Source: Acidobacteriaceae bacterium
GTDB lineage: Bacteria > Acidobacteriota > Terriglobia > Terriglobales > Acidobacteriaceae
NCBI GenBank assembly: GCA_003151875.1
Contig: PLYW01000177.1
Location: 653-21,412, forward strand
Length of the DNA: 20,760 nt
Reading direction: 5' to 3'
Part shown: positions 1 through 7,697 of the stretch, one piece after another
How the letters are laid out: every line of letters begins with the position of its first letter
Numbering within the stretch: the stretch's first letter is position 1
Position numbers and translations under genes: made by a program
The notes under the pieces: model-generated
What the model saw: only the letters and a program-made list of their open reading frames with translations
What the model was told of the DNA's origin: nothing
The model's database searches: none

Positions 1-1316
1 AAAACGTCGCCTTTGAGCAGGAACTGATAATCGCGCGCCAGCGCGTCTAGCGCGTTCTCCAGCGATCCCGGCATGGATGGGACCTTCGCCAGTTCCTCCG
101 GACCCAGATCGTAGATGTCCTTGTCGAGCGGCTGACCCGGATCGATCTTGTTCTCGATGCCATCGAGCCCCGCCATCAGCATCGCCGAGAAGGCGAGGTA
201 CGGATTGCAACTGGGATCGGGCGGGCGGAACTCCACGCGCTTGGCTTTGGGCGAAGCGGAATACATCGGAATACGACACGCCGCCGAACGATTGCGGCGG
301 GAATAGGCCAGGTTCACCGGCGCCTCAAAGCCCGGCACCAGGCGTTTGTAGGAGTTGGTGGTGGGCGCGATGATGGCCGACAAGGCCGGCCCGTGCTTGA
401 TCAGTCCGCCGATGTACCACAACGCCATCTGCGACAAGCCCGCATAGCCGTCGCCGGCGAACAGCGGCTTCCCTTCCTTCCACAGCGACTGGTGGGTGTG
501 CATGCCGCTGCCATTGTCCTGGAAGAGCGGCTTGGGCATGAAGGTCACCGTCTTGCCGTATTGGTTGGCGACATTCTTTGCGATGTACTTGTAGAGCATC
601 ATGGCGTCGGCCGACTTGATCAGCGAATCGAACTTGAGGTCGATTTCGGTCTGTCCGCCGGTGGCGACTTCATGATGATGGCACTCCACCGTGAGGCCGC
701 AGTCCAACATGGTCATCGCCATCTCGGTGCGCAGGTCCTGGTAGTGGTCGGTCGGCGGCACCGGGAAGTAGCCTTCCTTGTAGCGCGGCCGGTAGCCCAG
801 ATTGTTCTCGACGCGCCCGGAATTCCAGCGGCCTTCTTCAGCGTCGATGAAGTAATAACCCTCGTGCTCGTTCTGATCGAAGCGCACGTTGTCGAAGATA
901 AAAAACTCCGCTTCCGCGCCGAAATAAGCGGTGTCCGCAAGGCCGGTGGAAACCAGATACATCTCGGCCTTGGTGGCGACGTAGCGCGGATCGCGGTCGT
1001 AGCGCTGCTTGGTGACGGGATCGATCACGTCGCACACCATCACCATGGTCGGGACCTCGGTGAAGGGATCGAGCATGTACTTCTTGGCATCGGGAATGAG
1101 CAGCATGTCGCTCTCATGAATGGCAGCCCAGCCGCGGATCGATGAGCCGTCCATGCCAAAGCCTTCTTCAAACGACGACTCGCTTAGTTGAGCAATAGGA
1201 TAAGAGACGTGATGCCACAGTCCGGGGAGATCGGTGAAGCGCAGATCGAGCATCTGCACGTTGTTCTCCTTGACAAATGCCAGGACTGCTTTCGGATCAG
1301 GCTTGGTATCAGGCAT
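1..1316 (-). CDS. glnA: Type I glutamine synthetase (3' end beyond window)
   Basis: ATP-dependent ligation of ammonia to glutamate in the cytoplasm, the main nitrogen-assimilation step. Read on the minus strand, the protein starts MPDTKPDPKAVLAFVKENN. It shows the beta-grasp N-domain with FGMDGSSIRGW, then the catalytic domain with FGAEAEFFIFD, HHHEVATGGQTEID (metal and glutamate ligands), NGSGMHTHQSLW, NRSAACRIP and VEFRPPDPSCNPYLAF. The segment IYDLGPEE carries Tyr402 (codon 111-113), which aligns with the adenylylated tyrosine of the enterobacterial enzyme, so covalent control is possible. The start ATG has a good AGGAG ribosome site at about 1322-1329. The 438 codons present lack about 30 residues of the usual 470, only because the window ends. 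The gene is divergent from the LysR gene. Confidence 0.97.
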   Translation of the reverse strand, partial: MPDTKPDPKAVLAFVKENNVQMLDLRFTDLPGLWHHVSYPIAQLSESSFEEGFGMDGSSIRGWAAIHESDMLLIPDAKKYMLDPFTEVPTMVMVCDVIDPVTKQRYDRDPRYVATKAEMYLVSTGLADTAYFGAEAEFFIFDNVRFDQNEHEGYYFIDAEEGRWNSGRVENNLGYRPRYKEGYFPVPPTDHYQDLRTEMAMTMLDCGLTVECHHHEVATGGQTEIDLKFDSLIKSADAMMLYKYIAKNVANQYGKTVTFMPKPLFQDNGSGMHTHQSLWKEGKPLFAGDGYAGLSQMALWYIGGLIKHGPALSAIIAPTTNSYKRLVPGFEAPVNLAYSRRNRSAACRIPMYSASPKAKRVEFRPPDPSCNPYLAFSAMLMAGLDGIENKIDPGQPLDKDIYDLGPEELAKVPSMPGSLENALDALARDYQFLLKGDV

Positions 1317-1419
1317 TGGGATTCTCCTTATTCGTCGCTCGGCCCGAGGCACACGCGTGTACGTGGTGCGAGGACGGCGGTTGGGTTGCAGTGAAGACTT
1401 TGCGGAATGTCATGCTGGT

Positions 1420-1454
1420 CCCACCCTTTCGCCAAAGGAGGGCGAAAGGATGGG
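1420..1454. repeat. Long intergenic hairpin
   Basis: Arms 1420-1433 (CCCACCCTTTCGCC) and 1441-1454 (GGCGAAAGGATGGG) pair at 13 of 14 positions around a 7-base loop AAAGGAG. It lies about 100 bases upstream of the glnA start. There is no U-run on either side, so it is unlikely to be a simple intrinsic terminator. An intergenic palindromic repeat or a 5'-UTR structure of glnA are both possible. Confidence 0.75.
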
Positions 1455-1629
1455 GCACCCGATCTTCGCCAGCTTGCCCGGCGGAGCGGTGCACCCTTCC
1501 GGAGTAGGAATTCGGAACTGCGAACTGCATTGGTTAGGAAATTGGCGTGGCTTTGGGTGATCACCGAAACGCACACAAGCAGCATACGCGCCGCCGCAAC
1601 CCGCAGCTCATACAATGTTTTTATGACCG

Positions 1630-1648
1630 GCATAACGCGAGTTTATGC
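1630..1648. promoter_or_regulatory. Candidate LysR-type operator (T-N11-A box)
   Basis: A perfect 6-base inverted repeat, GCATAA-N7-TTATGC. Its inner 15 bases read ATAA-N7-TTAT, which fits the T-N11-A box recognised by LysR-family regulators. It lies in the spacer between glnA and the LysR gene, about 190 bases before the LysR start and 315 before glnA. The family logic (autoregulation plus control of the divergent neighbour) makes it plausible, but binding is inferred only from pattern and place. Confidence 0.4.
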
Positions 1649-1784
1649 GACGCAAATATCTGATTCTGCTGACGAAACGCGTCGCGCTCCCGTAGAATCA
1701 AGGTTGCCCCAATAAAATTCAAGGTGCGAGGGGGCCTTGTCCACTGCACAGAAGTGAGCCCCGGCCGTTGTGATTGCGCACACT

Positions 1785-1826
1785 GAGTGCTGAATGCTAA
1801 CGGCTAATTGCTAGTTGCTAATTGCT
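1785..1826. repeat. Six tandem heptamers, RRNNGCT
   Basis: Six in-phase 7-base units: GAGTGCT, GAATGCT, AACGGCT, AATTGCT, AGTTGCT, AATTGCT. The array ends 9 bases before the ATG chosen for the LysR gene and contains a possible alternative TTG start at 1815. A related array lies at 3565-3613. Confidence 0.8.
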
Positions 1827-1835
1827 GCTTTTCCC

Positions 1836-2744
1836 ATGGACTTCGATCAGCTCGAGACATTTCTGGAGGTCGCACGGCTCAGCAGCTTCTCGCGAGCAGC
1901 CGAGCGGCGCTTTCGCACCCAGCCGGCGATCTCATCGCAGATTCGCGCCCTGGAAGAAGAAGTCGGGGCCAAGCTGCTCGACCGCAGCGGCGGAAAGGTG
2001 GCCGTGACCGGTCCGGGCAAAGTCTTCCAGAAGTATGCCGAAGACGTGCTGGAGCAGCGCCGGGTCATGCTGGTGGCGCTGGCCGAGATGCATCGCGTGC
2101 CTCGCGGCGAGCTGGTCGTCTCCGCCAATGAAGGCACCTGCCTGCACATCCTGCCGGAAGTTTTCGCCGAGTTTAAGCGGCAATACCCCAGCGTCGCGGT
2201 CAGCGTGAAGCGGTTGGAGCACAACAAGATTCTGGAGGCGATCATCGAGAACTCGTGTGACTTCGGGGTCGTGTCCATGCCGGTGCCCGACAAGCGCCTC
2301 ACCGTGGTGCCCATCCATCGCGACGAACTGATCGTGATCACGCCGCCGCATCATCCGCTGGCTGGACAGAATAAAGCGAGCGTAGCGGAGGTTGTGGAGT
2401 ATCCGCTGCTGCTGCCCAAGGTGGGCCGCACGCGCGACGCGCTGGAAATGCTCTTCCACGAGCGCAAATTGAAGCCAAGGATATCCATGGAGCTCGACTC
2501 CAGCGAATTGCTGAAGCGCTTCGTCGCCGCCGACGTGGGCATCGGATTCATCCCGCGCTCCCACGTGGCTGAGGACCTGCAAGCCAACGCGCTGGCTGCG
2601 CTCACCCTGGCGGACGCCAGCATTCAACGCGAGTTGGCGCTGGTCTTCCGCAAAGACAAGGCGCTCAGCCGCGCCGCGCTGGCCTTCATCGACATTGCGG
2701 TAAAGCTGAAGGCGGCGCTGGCCGCGGCGATCACGGCCCGATGA
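1836..2744 (+). CDS. LysR-family transcriptional regulator
   Basis: A 302-residue DNA-binding regulator. Residues 1-60 form the winged HTH (MDFDQLETFLEVARLSSFSR, then AAERRFRTQPAISSQIRALE and the wing LLDRSGGKVAVTGPG). A linker helix follows, then a two-lobed periplasmic-binding-like effector domain from about residue 85 to the end (GELVVSANEGTCLHILPEVF; DFGVVSMPVPDKRL; VAADVGIGFIPRSHVAEDL). Length is usual for the family. I chose ATG 1836 because LysR proteins begin at this point. A TTG at 1815 would add seven residues but lies in the heptamer repeat. Neither start has a clear Shine-Dalgarno. The target is unknown; the divergent glnA or the downstream arginine decarboxylase are candidates. 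Confidence 0.92.
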   Translation: MDFDQLETFLEVARLSSFSRAAERRFRTQPAISSQIRALEEEVGAKLLDRSGGKVAVTGPGKVFQKYAEDVLEQRRVMLVALAEMHRVPRGELVVSANEGTCLHILPEVFAEFKRQYPSVAVSVKRLEHNKILEAIIENSCDFGVVSMPVPDKRLTVVPIHRDELIVITPPHHPLAGQNKASVAEVVEYPLLLPKVGRTRDALEMLFHERKLKPRISMELDSSELLKRFVAADVGIGFIPRSHVAEDLQANALAALTLADASIQRELALVFRKDKALSRAALAFIDIAVKLKAALAAAITAR

Positions 2745-2857
2745 CCCATTACGGACATCTTTCTCAATTCTTATTGTTGTTTTCACACAATCGTCACGTT
2801 CTCGTGTGTTATTTTTGACGATCCGGTTACAACTATCACTGCTTTGGAGAATATACA

Positions 2858-3415
2858 TTGGCGAAAGACATGGTCCCCAAGCGCATCTTCCTCACCAAGG
2901 GCGTGGGGAAGCACAGGGAGCGGCTTACCTCCTTCGAATTGGCGCTGCGCGATGCAGGCATTGCCGCCCAAAATCTGGTGCGGGTGTCGTCCATCTTCCC
3001 TCCCAACTGCAAGCTGGTTCCGCGCAAGGACGGACTACCGTACCTGTCGCCGGGAGAGGTCACGTTCGCGGTGGTGGCGGAGAACTCCACCCGCGAGCCG
3101 CACCGCCTTACGGCCGCCTCGATTGGACTGGCAATTCCGGCTGACCGCAGTACTTATGGCTATTTGAGCGAGCATCATTCGTTCGGCGAAACCGACGACG
3201 TCGCCGGGGACTATGCCGAAGAACTTGCCGCCGAGATGCTGGCCACCACGCTCGATGTGGAGTTCGACGCTGACAAGTCATGGGACGAGAAAAAAGAGGT
3301 CTATCGCCTGTCGAACAAGATCGTGCGCACCGCTAACATCACGCAGAGCGCCGTTGGTGACAAGCGTGAACGCTGGACCACGGTGATCGCGGCCGCGATC
3401 CTCATTTTCGAATAG
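2858..3415 (+). CDS. pdaD: Pyruvoyl-dependent arginine decarboxylase
   Basis: Converts arginine to agmatine and CO2 with a covalently bound pyruvoyl group instead of pyridoxal phosphate. It feeds polyamine synthesis or, in some bacteria, acid resistance. At 185 residues it has the family length. The proenzyme self-cleaves within the motif NLVRVSSIFPPNCK; by family analogy the cut is between Ser44 and Ser45, the latter becoming the pyruvoyl group. Further conserved stretches are LPYLSPGEVTFAVVAEN, FGETDDVAGDYAEELAAEML and the C-terminal WTTVIAAAILIFE. Start is TTG 2858, supported by GGAG at 2846-2849; ATG 2870 is the alternative. It stands 113 bases after the LysR gene. No agmatinase, spermidine synthase or arginine/agmatine antiporter is in the window. 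Confidence 0.93.
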   Translation: MAKDMVPKRIFLTKGVGKHRERLTSFELALRDAGIAAQNLVRVSSIFPPNCKLVPRKDGLPYLSPGEVTFAVVAENSTREPHRLTAASIGLAIPADRSTYGYLSEHHSFGETDDVAGDYAEELAAEMLATTLDVEFDADKSWDEKKEVYRLSNKIVRTANITQSAVGDKRERWTTVIAAAILIFE

Positions 3416-3486
3416 ATTCACCACAGAGACACAGGGCACGGAGAAAAACCAAGGGCACGATTGCTGGCGCCTTCGTATCCATGCAT

Positions 3487-3528
3487 TGTCATCCTGAGCG
3501 AGGTCGCCGCGGCGACCGAGTCGGAGGA
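3487..3528 (+). repeat. TGTCATCC palindromic element, copy 1
   Basis: Begins TGTCATCCTGAGCGA and ends GAGTCGGAGGA. Between these flanks sits a perfect 7-base inner stem, GGTCGCC-GC-GGCGACC (3502-3517). It occupies the spacer downstream of the arginine decarboxylase gene, preceded by a CACAGAGACACAGGGCACGG stretch that also looks like a repeat fragment. Related copies with different inner stems are at 5379-5439, 5460-5525, 16829-16873 and 16932-16956. Confidence 0.75.
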
Positions 3529-3564
3529 GATGCGGTTCGCTGGCACGCAGACTCCTCCATCTCA

Positions 3565-3613
3565 GCCTGCTAATTGCCACCTGCCAAGAGCTAGTCGCTA
3601 ATTGTTAGTTGCT
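3565..3613. repeat. Seven tandem degenerate heptamers
   Basis: In-phase 7-base units: GCCTGCT, AATTGCC, ACCTGCC, AAGAGCT, AGTCGCT, AATTGTT, AGTTGCT. This is the same theme as 1785-1826 but more diverged. The array runs over the stop codon of the M28 peptidase gene (3605-3607), so its last units encode that stop and flank the C-terminus. Confidence 0.65.
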
Positions 3614-5299
3614 TCCTCTCGCCTTCGCGAACTCATCGCCGGGCCGCCAGCCTACCGTTGCCGGCTGGTTTGCGGCCTGCCAACCCAGGGCGATTCCGAA
3701 TTGTGCCAGCACCGCGTCGCCGCGGAAATCCATCTCCGGATAGTACTCGTCGCTGGGTTGGTGATAGTGCTTGGCAACATAGTCGCGGGCCTGCTGCTTG
3801 CCCCACTCCGCCTCATGACCCTGGTACTTGTCACCTTCCCCAAGCGAGAACGCAGGTACTCCCGCGCGCGCAAAGCTGAAGTGATCGGACCGATAATAAT
3901 GTCCTGCGCCGGGTTGCGAATCAGGCACAATCGCCAGGCCAAACTCTTTGGCGGTACGTTCGACCGTGGGATAGAACGTGGTGCGCTCGGCGCCCGATAC
4001 GTTGACCTGCTCCGGCACTCCGAGCGGGGGCAAGTCGTCGTAGTTCAGGTCGAGCGAAATCTCCTTCGCCGGAACGGGCGGATGCAAGCTTAGATACTGG
4101 GAGCCGCGCAATCCCTGCTCCTCTGCGGTGACCGAAGCGAAGTATACGGAACGCCTGGGCGACTGCGGCGCTTCGGCAAAGGCGCGCGCGATCTCCAGAA
4201 GAATGCCGACACCGGTGGCATTGTCCTGCGCGCCGTTGTAAATGTTGTCGCCGGCCATGCCGGGCACGATGCCCAGGTGATCGTAATGCGCGCTATAGAT
4301 GACGGCTCCGGTCTTCAACTTGGGATCGGAACCCTCGCGCTTGGCGATTACATTGCTCGACTCAAACGGCCGCACCGTGCTGACGATGTGGGCCTTCAGC
4401 TTGGCCGGCAAGGTGACCGCCTTGAAGCCCGGCTTCTGCGCCGCGGCCATCATTTCGTCGAGGTTCATGCCGCAAGCCGCGGCAAGTTTGGCGGCAACTT
4501 CAAGCTGAATCCATGAGGCGACCTTCAACTTGGGAGCGGGATCGTCACGCAAATACGCGCGCTCGCCCGACCACGAGTTGCGCACCACGTTCCAACCGTA
4601 GCTGGCCATGTCGGTCTTATGAATGAGGATGACGCCGGCCGCTCCCATGCGCGCCGCCTGCTCGTACTTGTAGGTCCAACGGCCATAGTAGGTGAGGGCC
4701 TTGCCGCCGCCGAAAACTTTGGCATCGTCCGAAGGCGGCTGGTTGACCATCATGAGCAGCACCTTGCCCTTCACATCGACGTCCTTGTAATCGTTCCAGT
4801 TGAACTCGGGAGCGTCGATGCCGTAGCCCATCCATACGATGGGAGCGTCCACGTCGTCCACCGTCCTGGTGGTTTCGTCCATGGCAACGACGTCCACGCG
4901 GTTGCGCAAGTTCATGGGCTCGCCCTTGTCGGGAACGAGAGCGAAGGCGGAGTCATCGTGAGTGGCAATGCCCAGCATCGCCACCTTCTGCAGATAGCCG
5001 CCGTGGTCGCCAGCCGGCTGCAGTCCGTACAACGCAAACTGGGTGGCAATGTACTCGGCGGCGATATCGCCGCCCCGCGCGCCGGTGCCGCGGCCCTCCA
5101 GCAGATCGCTGGCCAGAAACTTCACGTGCGCGCGGATCTTCTCCGGATCGACGGAAGCCATGGCCTGTTCCGCCGCCGGAGGAAGCGCAGCGACGTGCGG
5201 TAGTGGCATCGTGGCTCTCGTGGAACTCTGAGGTGCCTGGGCCAGCAGGGGAACTGTGATCAACGAAAGGATGAGGACGTTCAGTGCGGTTCTGCGCAT
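3605..5299 (-). CDS. Secreted M28-family metallopeptidase with PA insert
   Basis: A two-zinc aminopeptidase/carboxypeptidase-like enzyme of 564 residues, exported by a Sec signal (MRRTALNVLILSLITVPLLA, cleavage near AQA). Residues about 145-300 form a PA-type insert, and 304-564 the M28 catalytic domain. Expected zinc ligands are visible: His338 (SAHYDHLG), bridging Asp359 (NGAQDNATGV), Glu394 next to the general base Glu393 (TAEEQG), Asp417 or Asp421 (DLNYDD), and His513 (HYHQPSDEY). The ATG has GGAG about 10 bases upstream. It is first in a run of three secreted zinc peptidases on this strand but is separated from the next by 241 bases of repeats, so a shared transcript is doubtful. Substrate is not readable. 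Confidence 0.94.
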   Translation of the reverse strand: MRRTALNVLILSLITVPLLAQAPQSSTRATMPLPHVAALPPAAEQAMASVDPEKIRAHVKFLASDLLEGRGTGARGGDIAAEYIATQFALYGLQPAGDHGGYLQKVAMLGIATHDDSAFALVPDKGEPMNLRNRVDVVAMDETTRTVDDVDAPIVWMGYGIDAPEFNWNDYKDVDVKGKVLLMMVNQPPSDDAKVFGGGKALTYYGRWTYKYEQAARMGAAGVILIHKTDMASYGWNVVRNSWSGERAYLRDDPAPKLKVASWIQLEVAAKLAAACGMNLDEMMAAAQKPGFKAVTLPAKLKAHIVSTVRPFESSNVIAKREGSDPKLKTGAVIYSAHYDHLGIVPGMAGDNIYNGAQDNATGVGILLEIARAFAEAPQSPRRSVYFASVTAEEQGLRGSQYLSLHPPVPAKEISLDLNYDDLPPLGVPEQVNVSGAERTTFYPTVERTAKEFGLAIVPDSQPGAGHYYRSDHFSFARAGVPAFSLGEGDKYQGHEAEWGKQQARDYVAKHYHQPSDEYYPEMDFRGDAVLAQFGIALGWQAANQPATVGWRPGDEFAKARGSN

Positions 5300-5378
5300 A
5301 AGAGGAAGTCTCCGGTGGAGTCAGGGATGAATGTAGAAACCCATCATTCTACGCGAAAAGGGTGAGGTTATTTTGTGG

Positions 5379-5439
5379 TGTCATGCTGAAGCGAGCGTTC
5401 GCCGGGTTTAGCGAACGCGAGTCGAAGCACCCCTATGGT
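5379..5439 (+). repeat. TGTCATCC palindromic element, copy 2 (forward)
   Basis: Flanks TGTCATGCTGAAGCGA and GAGTCGAAGCACCCCTAT surround a perfect inner stem, GCGTTCGC (5395-5402) with GCGAACGC (5411-5418) and an 8-base loop. It faces copy 3 in the opposite orientation, 20 bases away, so the outer flanks can also pair with each other. Confidence 0.78.
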
Positions 5440-5459
5440 TGAGCAAGTGTTTGTCGCAG

Positions 5460-5525
5460 CTATAGGGATCCTTCGACTTCTCGTCCAGTCGCCGAGGCGA
5501 CTGGACTCGTCGCTCAGGATGACAG
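5460..5525 (-). repeat. TGTCATCC palindromic element, copy 3 (inverted)
   Basis: Reads CTATAGGGATCCTTCGAC ... GCTCAGGATGACAG, the reverse complement of the family flanks. The inner stem is an 11-base perfect inverted repeat, 5483-5493 (GTCCAGTCGCC) with 5496-5506. It ends 15 bases before the stop codon of the first M13 gene, so it may shape the 3' end of that transcript. Confidence 0.8.
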
Positions 5526-5540
5526 GGGTGCAGAGTCGGG

Positions 5541-7586
5541 CTACCAAACTCGGCAAGCGGGTTTGCGCACCATGGGCGCGTCGGACTTGCAGTTGTACGC
5601 CTTCTGGAACTCGGGCATGTTTCCCACCACGCCGTTGACCCGGAATTTCCCCGGCGAGTGCTCATTGACTCCCGCCATCATGCGGGCAAACTCAGGACGA
5701 TCATTCTCGCACCAGACCTGGCCCCAGCCGACGAACAGGCGCTGCTCGGGGGTGAAGCCGTCGATCGGCTTTTGCGGAGCCTTACCCAGCACATCCAGCA
5801 AGGCCATGTCGGCAATGCGCAGCCCGCCGTTGTCGGCGGTATTTTCGCCCAGCGTTAGCTGGCCGCGAACGTAAACATCATCTACCGCAACGAAGCTGTC
5901 GTACTCGTTAACGACGCACGCCTCCAACTTGTCGAACTGTTCGCGATCTTTCGGCGTCCACCAGTTGCGGAGATTTCCCTGGGCATCGAACTGGCTGCCT
6001 TGATCGTCGAAGCCGTGCGTGAGTTCATGGCCGATGACCGCGCCGATGGCTCCGAAGTTTACCGCATCGTCAACTTTGGGATCATAGAAGGGCGGCTGCA
6101 GAATGCCGGCCGGGAAGTTAATGTTGTTCTCCTGTGGATTGTAATAAGCGTTGACCGTGGGTGGGGTCATGCCCCATTCGCTGCGGTCCACCGGCTTGCC
6201 AATCTTATTCAACTGCCGCGTGAACTCGAATTGATTGGCGCGCAGCCCATTGCCCAGGGCGTCGCCGCGGACGATGGTCAGCGTGCTGTAATCGCGCCAT
6301 TTGTCGGGATACCCGATCTTGTTCTCGATGTGCGCCAGCTTGTCGAGCGCCTGCTTCTTGGTCTCTTCGGTCATCCACGACAGCTCGGTGATGTCGGCCT
6401 TGAGCGCAGTCTCCAGCTCATGGACCATCTTCAGCGTGGCGGCCTTACTCTCGGGAGGAAATGCTTCGGCGACATACGCCTGGCCCAGGGCCTCGCCCAA
6501 ATCTCCGTTGGTAAGCTGCACGCAGCGTTTCCAGCGGGGCCGCAGCTCCTTTTGTCCGGTCAGGATTTTTCCGTAGAAGGCGAAGTTTTCATTCACAAAG
6601 GCCGTGGGCAGCAACGGCGCGGCATGATGTACCGTCTGCCAGCGCAGATAAGTCTTGATGTCGTCCACACTGCTGCTCGCCACCAGTTGGTTCATGCCCT
6701 TCACGAAATCGGGCACGGAGACATCGAGGCTATCGAAGCTGGGGCTGGCGATCGTAACGAAATATTCCTTCCAGGTAAAAGCGGGACTCAGTTGTTGAAG
6801 CTGAGCGGTGGTCATTTTGTGATAGACCTTATTGGGATCGCGCCGCTCCACGCGATCCATTGCCGCCTTGGCCAGCTCAGTCTCGAGGGTCAGAACGGTC
6901 TTGGCATCGGCCGCAGCTTTCTCCGGCGACTCGCCCAGCAACTGGAACATGTTGGTCACGTGCTGGACATACTGGTTGCGTAGTTCGACGGATTTCGCAT
7001 CCGTCTTCAGGTAGTAATCGCGATCGGGAAGGCCGAGCCCATCCTGGTCGGTGCCGGCAATTTCCATCATGGAGTCTTTGGCGTCAGGCTCGGAGCCGAA
7101 ATCGAAGAGCACGCGGACGCCGTTGTTGTGCAGTTCGCCGATGAGCGCCGGCAGTTGCGATTTGTTCTGCAGGGCGGCAATGCGGTCCAGCATCGGCTTC
7201 AGCGGCGCCGTGCCCTTGGCGTCGATGCCGGCCTCGTCCATGCAGGAGTAGTAATAGTCGCCGATCTTCTGGTCGTTGGAGGAACGGCCGGGATTGTCGG
7301 CCGCGGTCTTGTCCAGAATGTTGCGCAGGACCATCTGATTGCGTTCGTGCAACTCGTTGAACCGGCCCCATTCCGGTTGGTCGGCCGGGATGGCGTTGTT
7401 CTTGATCCAGTTGCCGCAGGCGTACTGGTAGAAATCGACGCAGGGGTCGGCGGACTTGTCCATCGCGTTCAGATCGAAGCTGAGGACGTTTTTAATTTGC
7501 TCAGGGGAGGAGCTGGCTGGGCTTTGCGCCTGCGCTGCGATTCCAGCAAGCAACAGAACGCAAGCTACCAGAGAGAGATGTCGCAT
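5541..7586 (-). CDS. Secreted M13 (neprilysin/PepO-like) metallopeptidase, copy A
   Basis: Zinc endopeptidase, 681 residues from the start used here. The Sec signal is MRHLSLVACVLLLAGIAAQA, with no lipobox. Then come the M13 N-domain (FDLNAMDKSADPCVDFYQYA, FNELHERN, GLPDRDYY) and the catalytic domain: substrate motif NAYY at 479-482, HELTH at 520-524 (zinc His520 and His524, catalytic Glu521), GENTADNGG with zinc Glu581 and Asp585, transition-state His643 and Arg649 (HSPGKFR), and terminal CRVW. An ATG at 7676 would add 30 non-signal-like residues. I chose ATG 7586 because GAGGT sits 5 bases before it. It is paralogous to the next gene on the same strand. All catalytic residues are present, so it should be active outside the cytoplasm. 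Confidence 0.95.
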   Translation of the reverse strand: MRHLSLVACVLLLAGIAAQAQSPASSSPEQIKNVLSFDLNAMDKSADPCVDFYQYACGNWIKNNAIPADQPEWGRFNELHERNQMVLRNILDKTAADNPGRSSNDQKIGDYYYSCMDEAGIDAKGTAPLKPMLDRIAALQNKSQLPALIGELHNNGVRVLFDFGSEPDAKDSMMEIAGTDQDGLGLPDRDYYLKTDAKSVELRNQYVQHVTNMFQLLGESPEKAAADAKTVLTLETELAKAAMDRVERRDPNKVYHKMTTAQLQQLSPAFTWKEYFVTIASPSFDSLDVSVPDFVKGMNQLVASSSVDDIKTYLRWQTVHHAAPLLPTAFVNENFAFYGKILTGQKELRPRWKRCVQLTNGDLGEALGQAYVAEAFPPESKAATLKMVHELETALKADITELSWMTEETKKQALDKLAHIENKIGYPDKWRDYSTLTIVRGDALGNGLRANQFEFTRQLNKIGKPVDRSEWGMTPPTVNAYYNPQENNINFPAGILQPPFYDPKVDDAVNFGAIGAVIGHELTHGFDDQGSQFDAQGNLRNWWTPKDREQFDKLEACVVNEYDSFVAVDDVYVRGQLTLGENTADNGGLRIADMALLDVLGKAPQKPIDGFTPEQRLFVGWGQVWCENDRPEFARMMAGVNEHSPGKFRVNGVVGNMPEFQKAYNCKSDAPMVRKPACRVW

Positions 7587-7697
7587 GTATGACCTCATTT
7601 TGAAGTAAGAGCAGAAATAGAATCCGTTCATTCGAGAAAGAGCGCTTAGACGCGGAGCTGAAGCTAGGTTATTCATAAAGATCTCACGCTTTGAAGA

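Larger units (their letters stand above)
1317..1835. other. Divergent spacer between glnA and the LysR gene
   Basis: This 519-base stretch has no convincing gene. Open frames here have no family resemblance and no ribosome site. It holds a long hairpin (1420-1454), a T-N11-A type inverted repeat (1630-1648) and six tandem heptamers (1785-1826), each listed separately. Both divergent promoters must lie here, but I could not assign a clear -35/-10 pair to either gene, and I saw no GG-N10-GC sigma-54 element in front of glnA. Confidence 0.7.

Noticed and set aside
393..1145. Plus-strand open frame of 250 codons
   Set aside because: Antisense shadow of glnA, which has all its signature motifs on the minus strand.
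6000..6983. Plus-strand open frame of 327 codons
   Set aside because: Antisense shadow of the first M13 gene; no motif or ribosome site.
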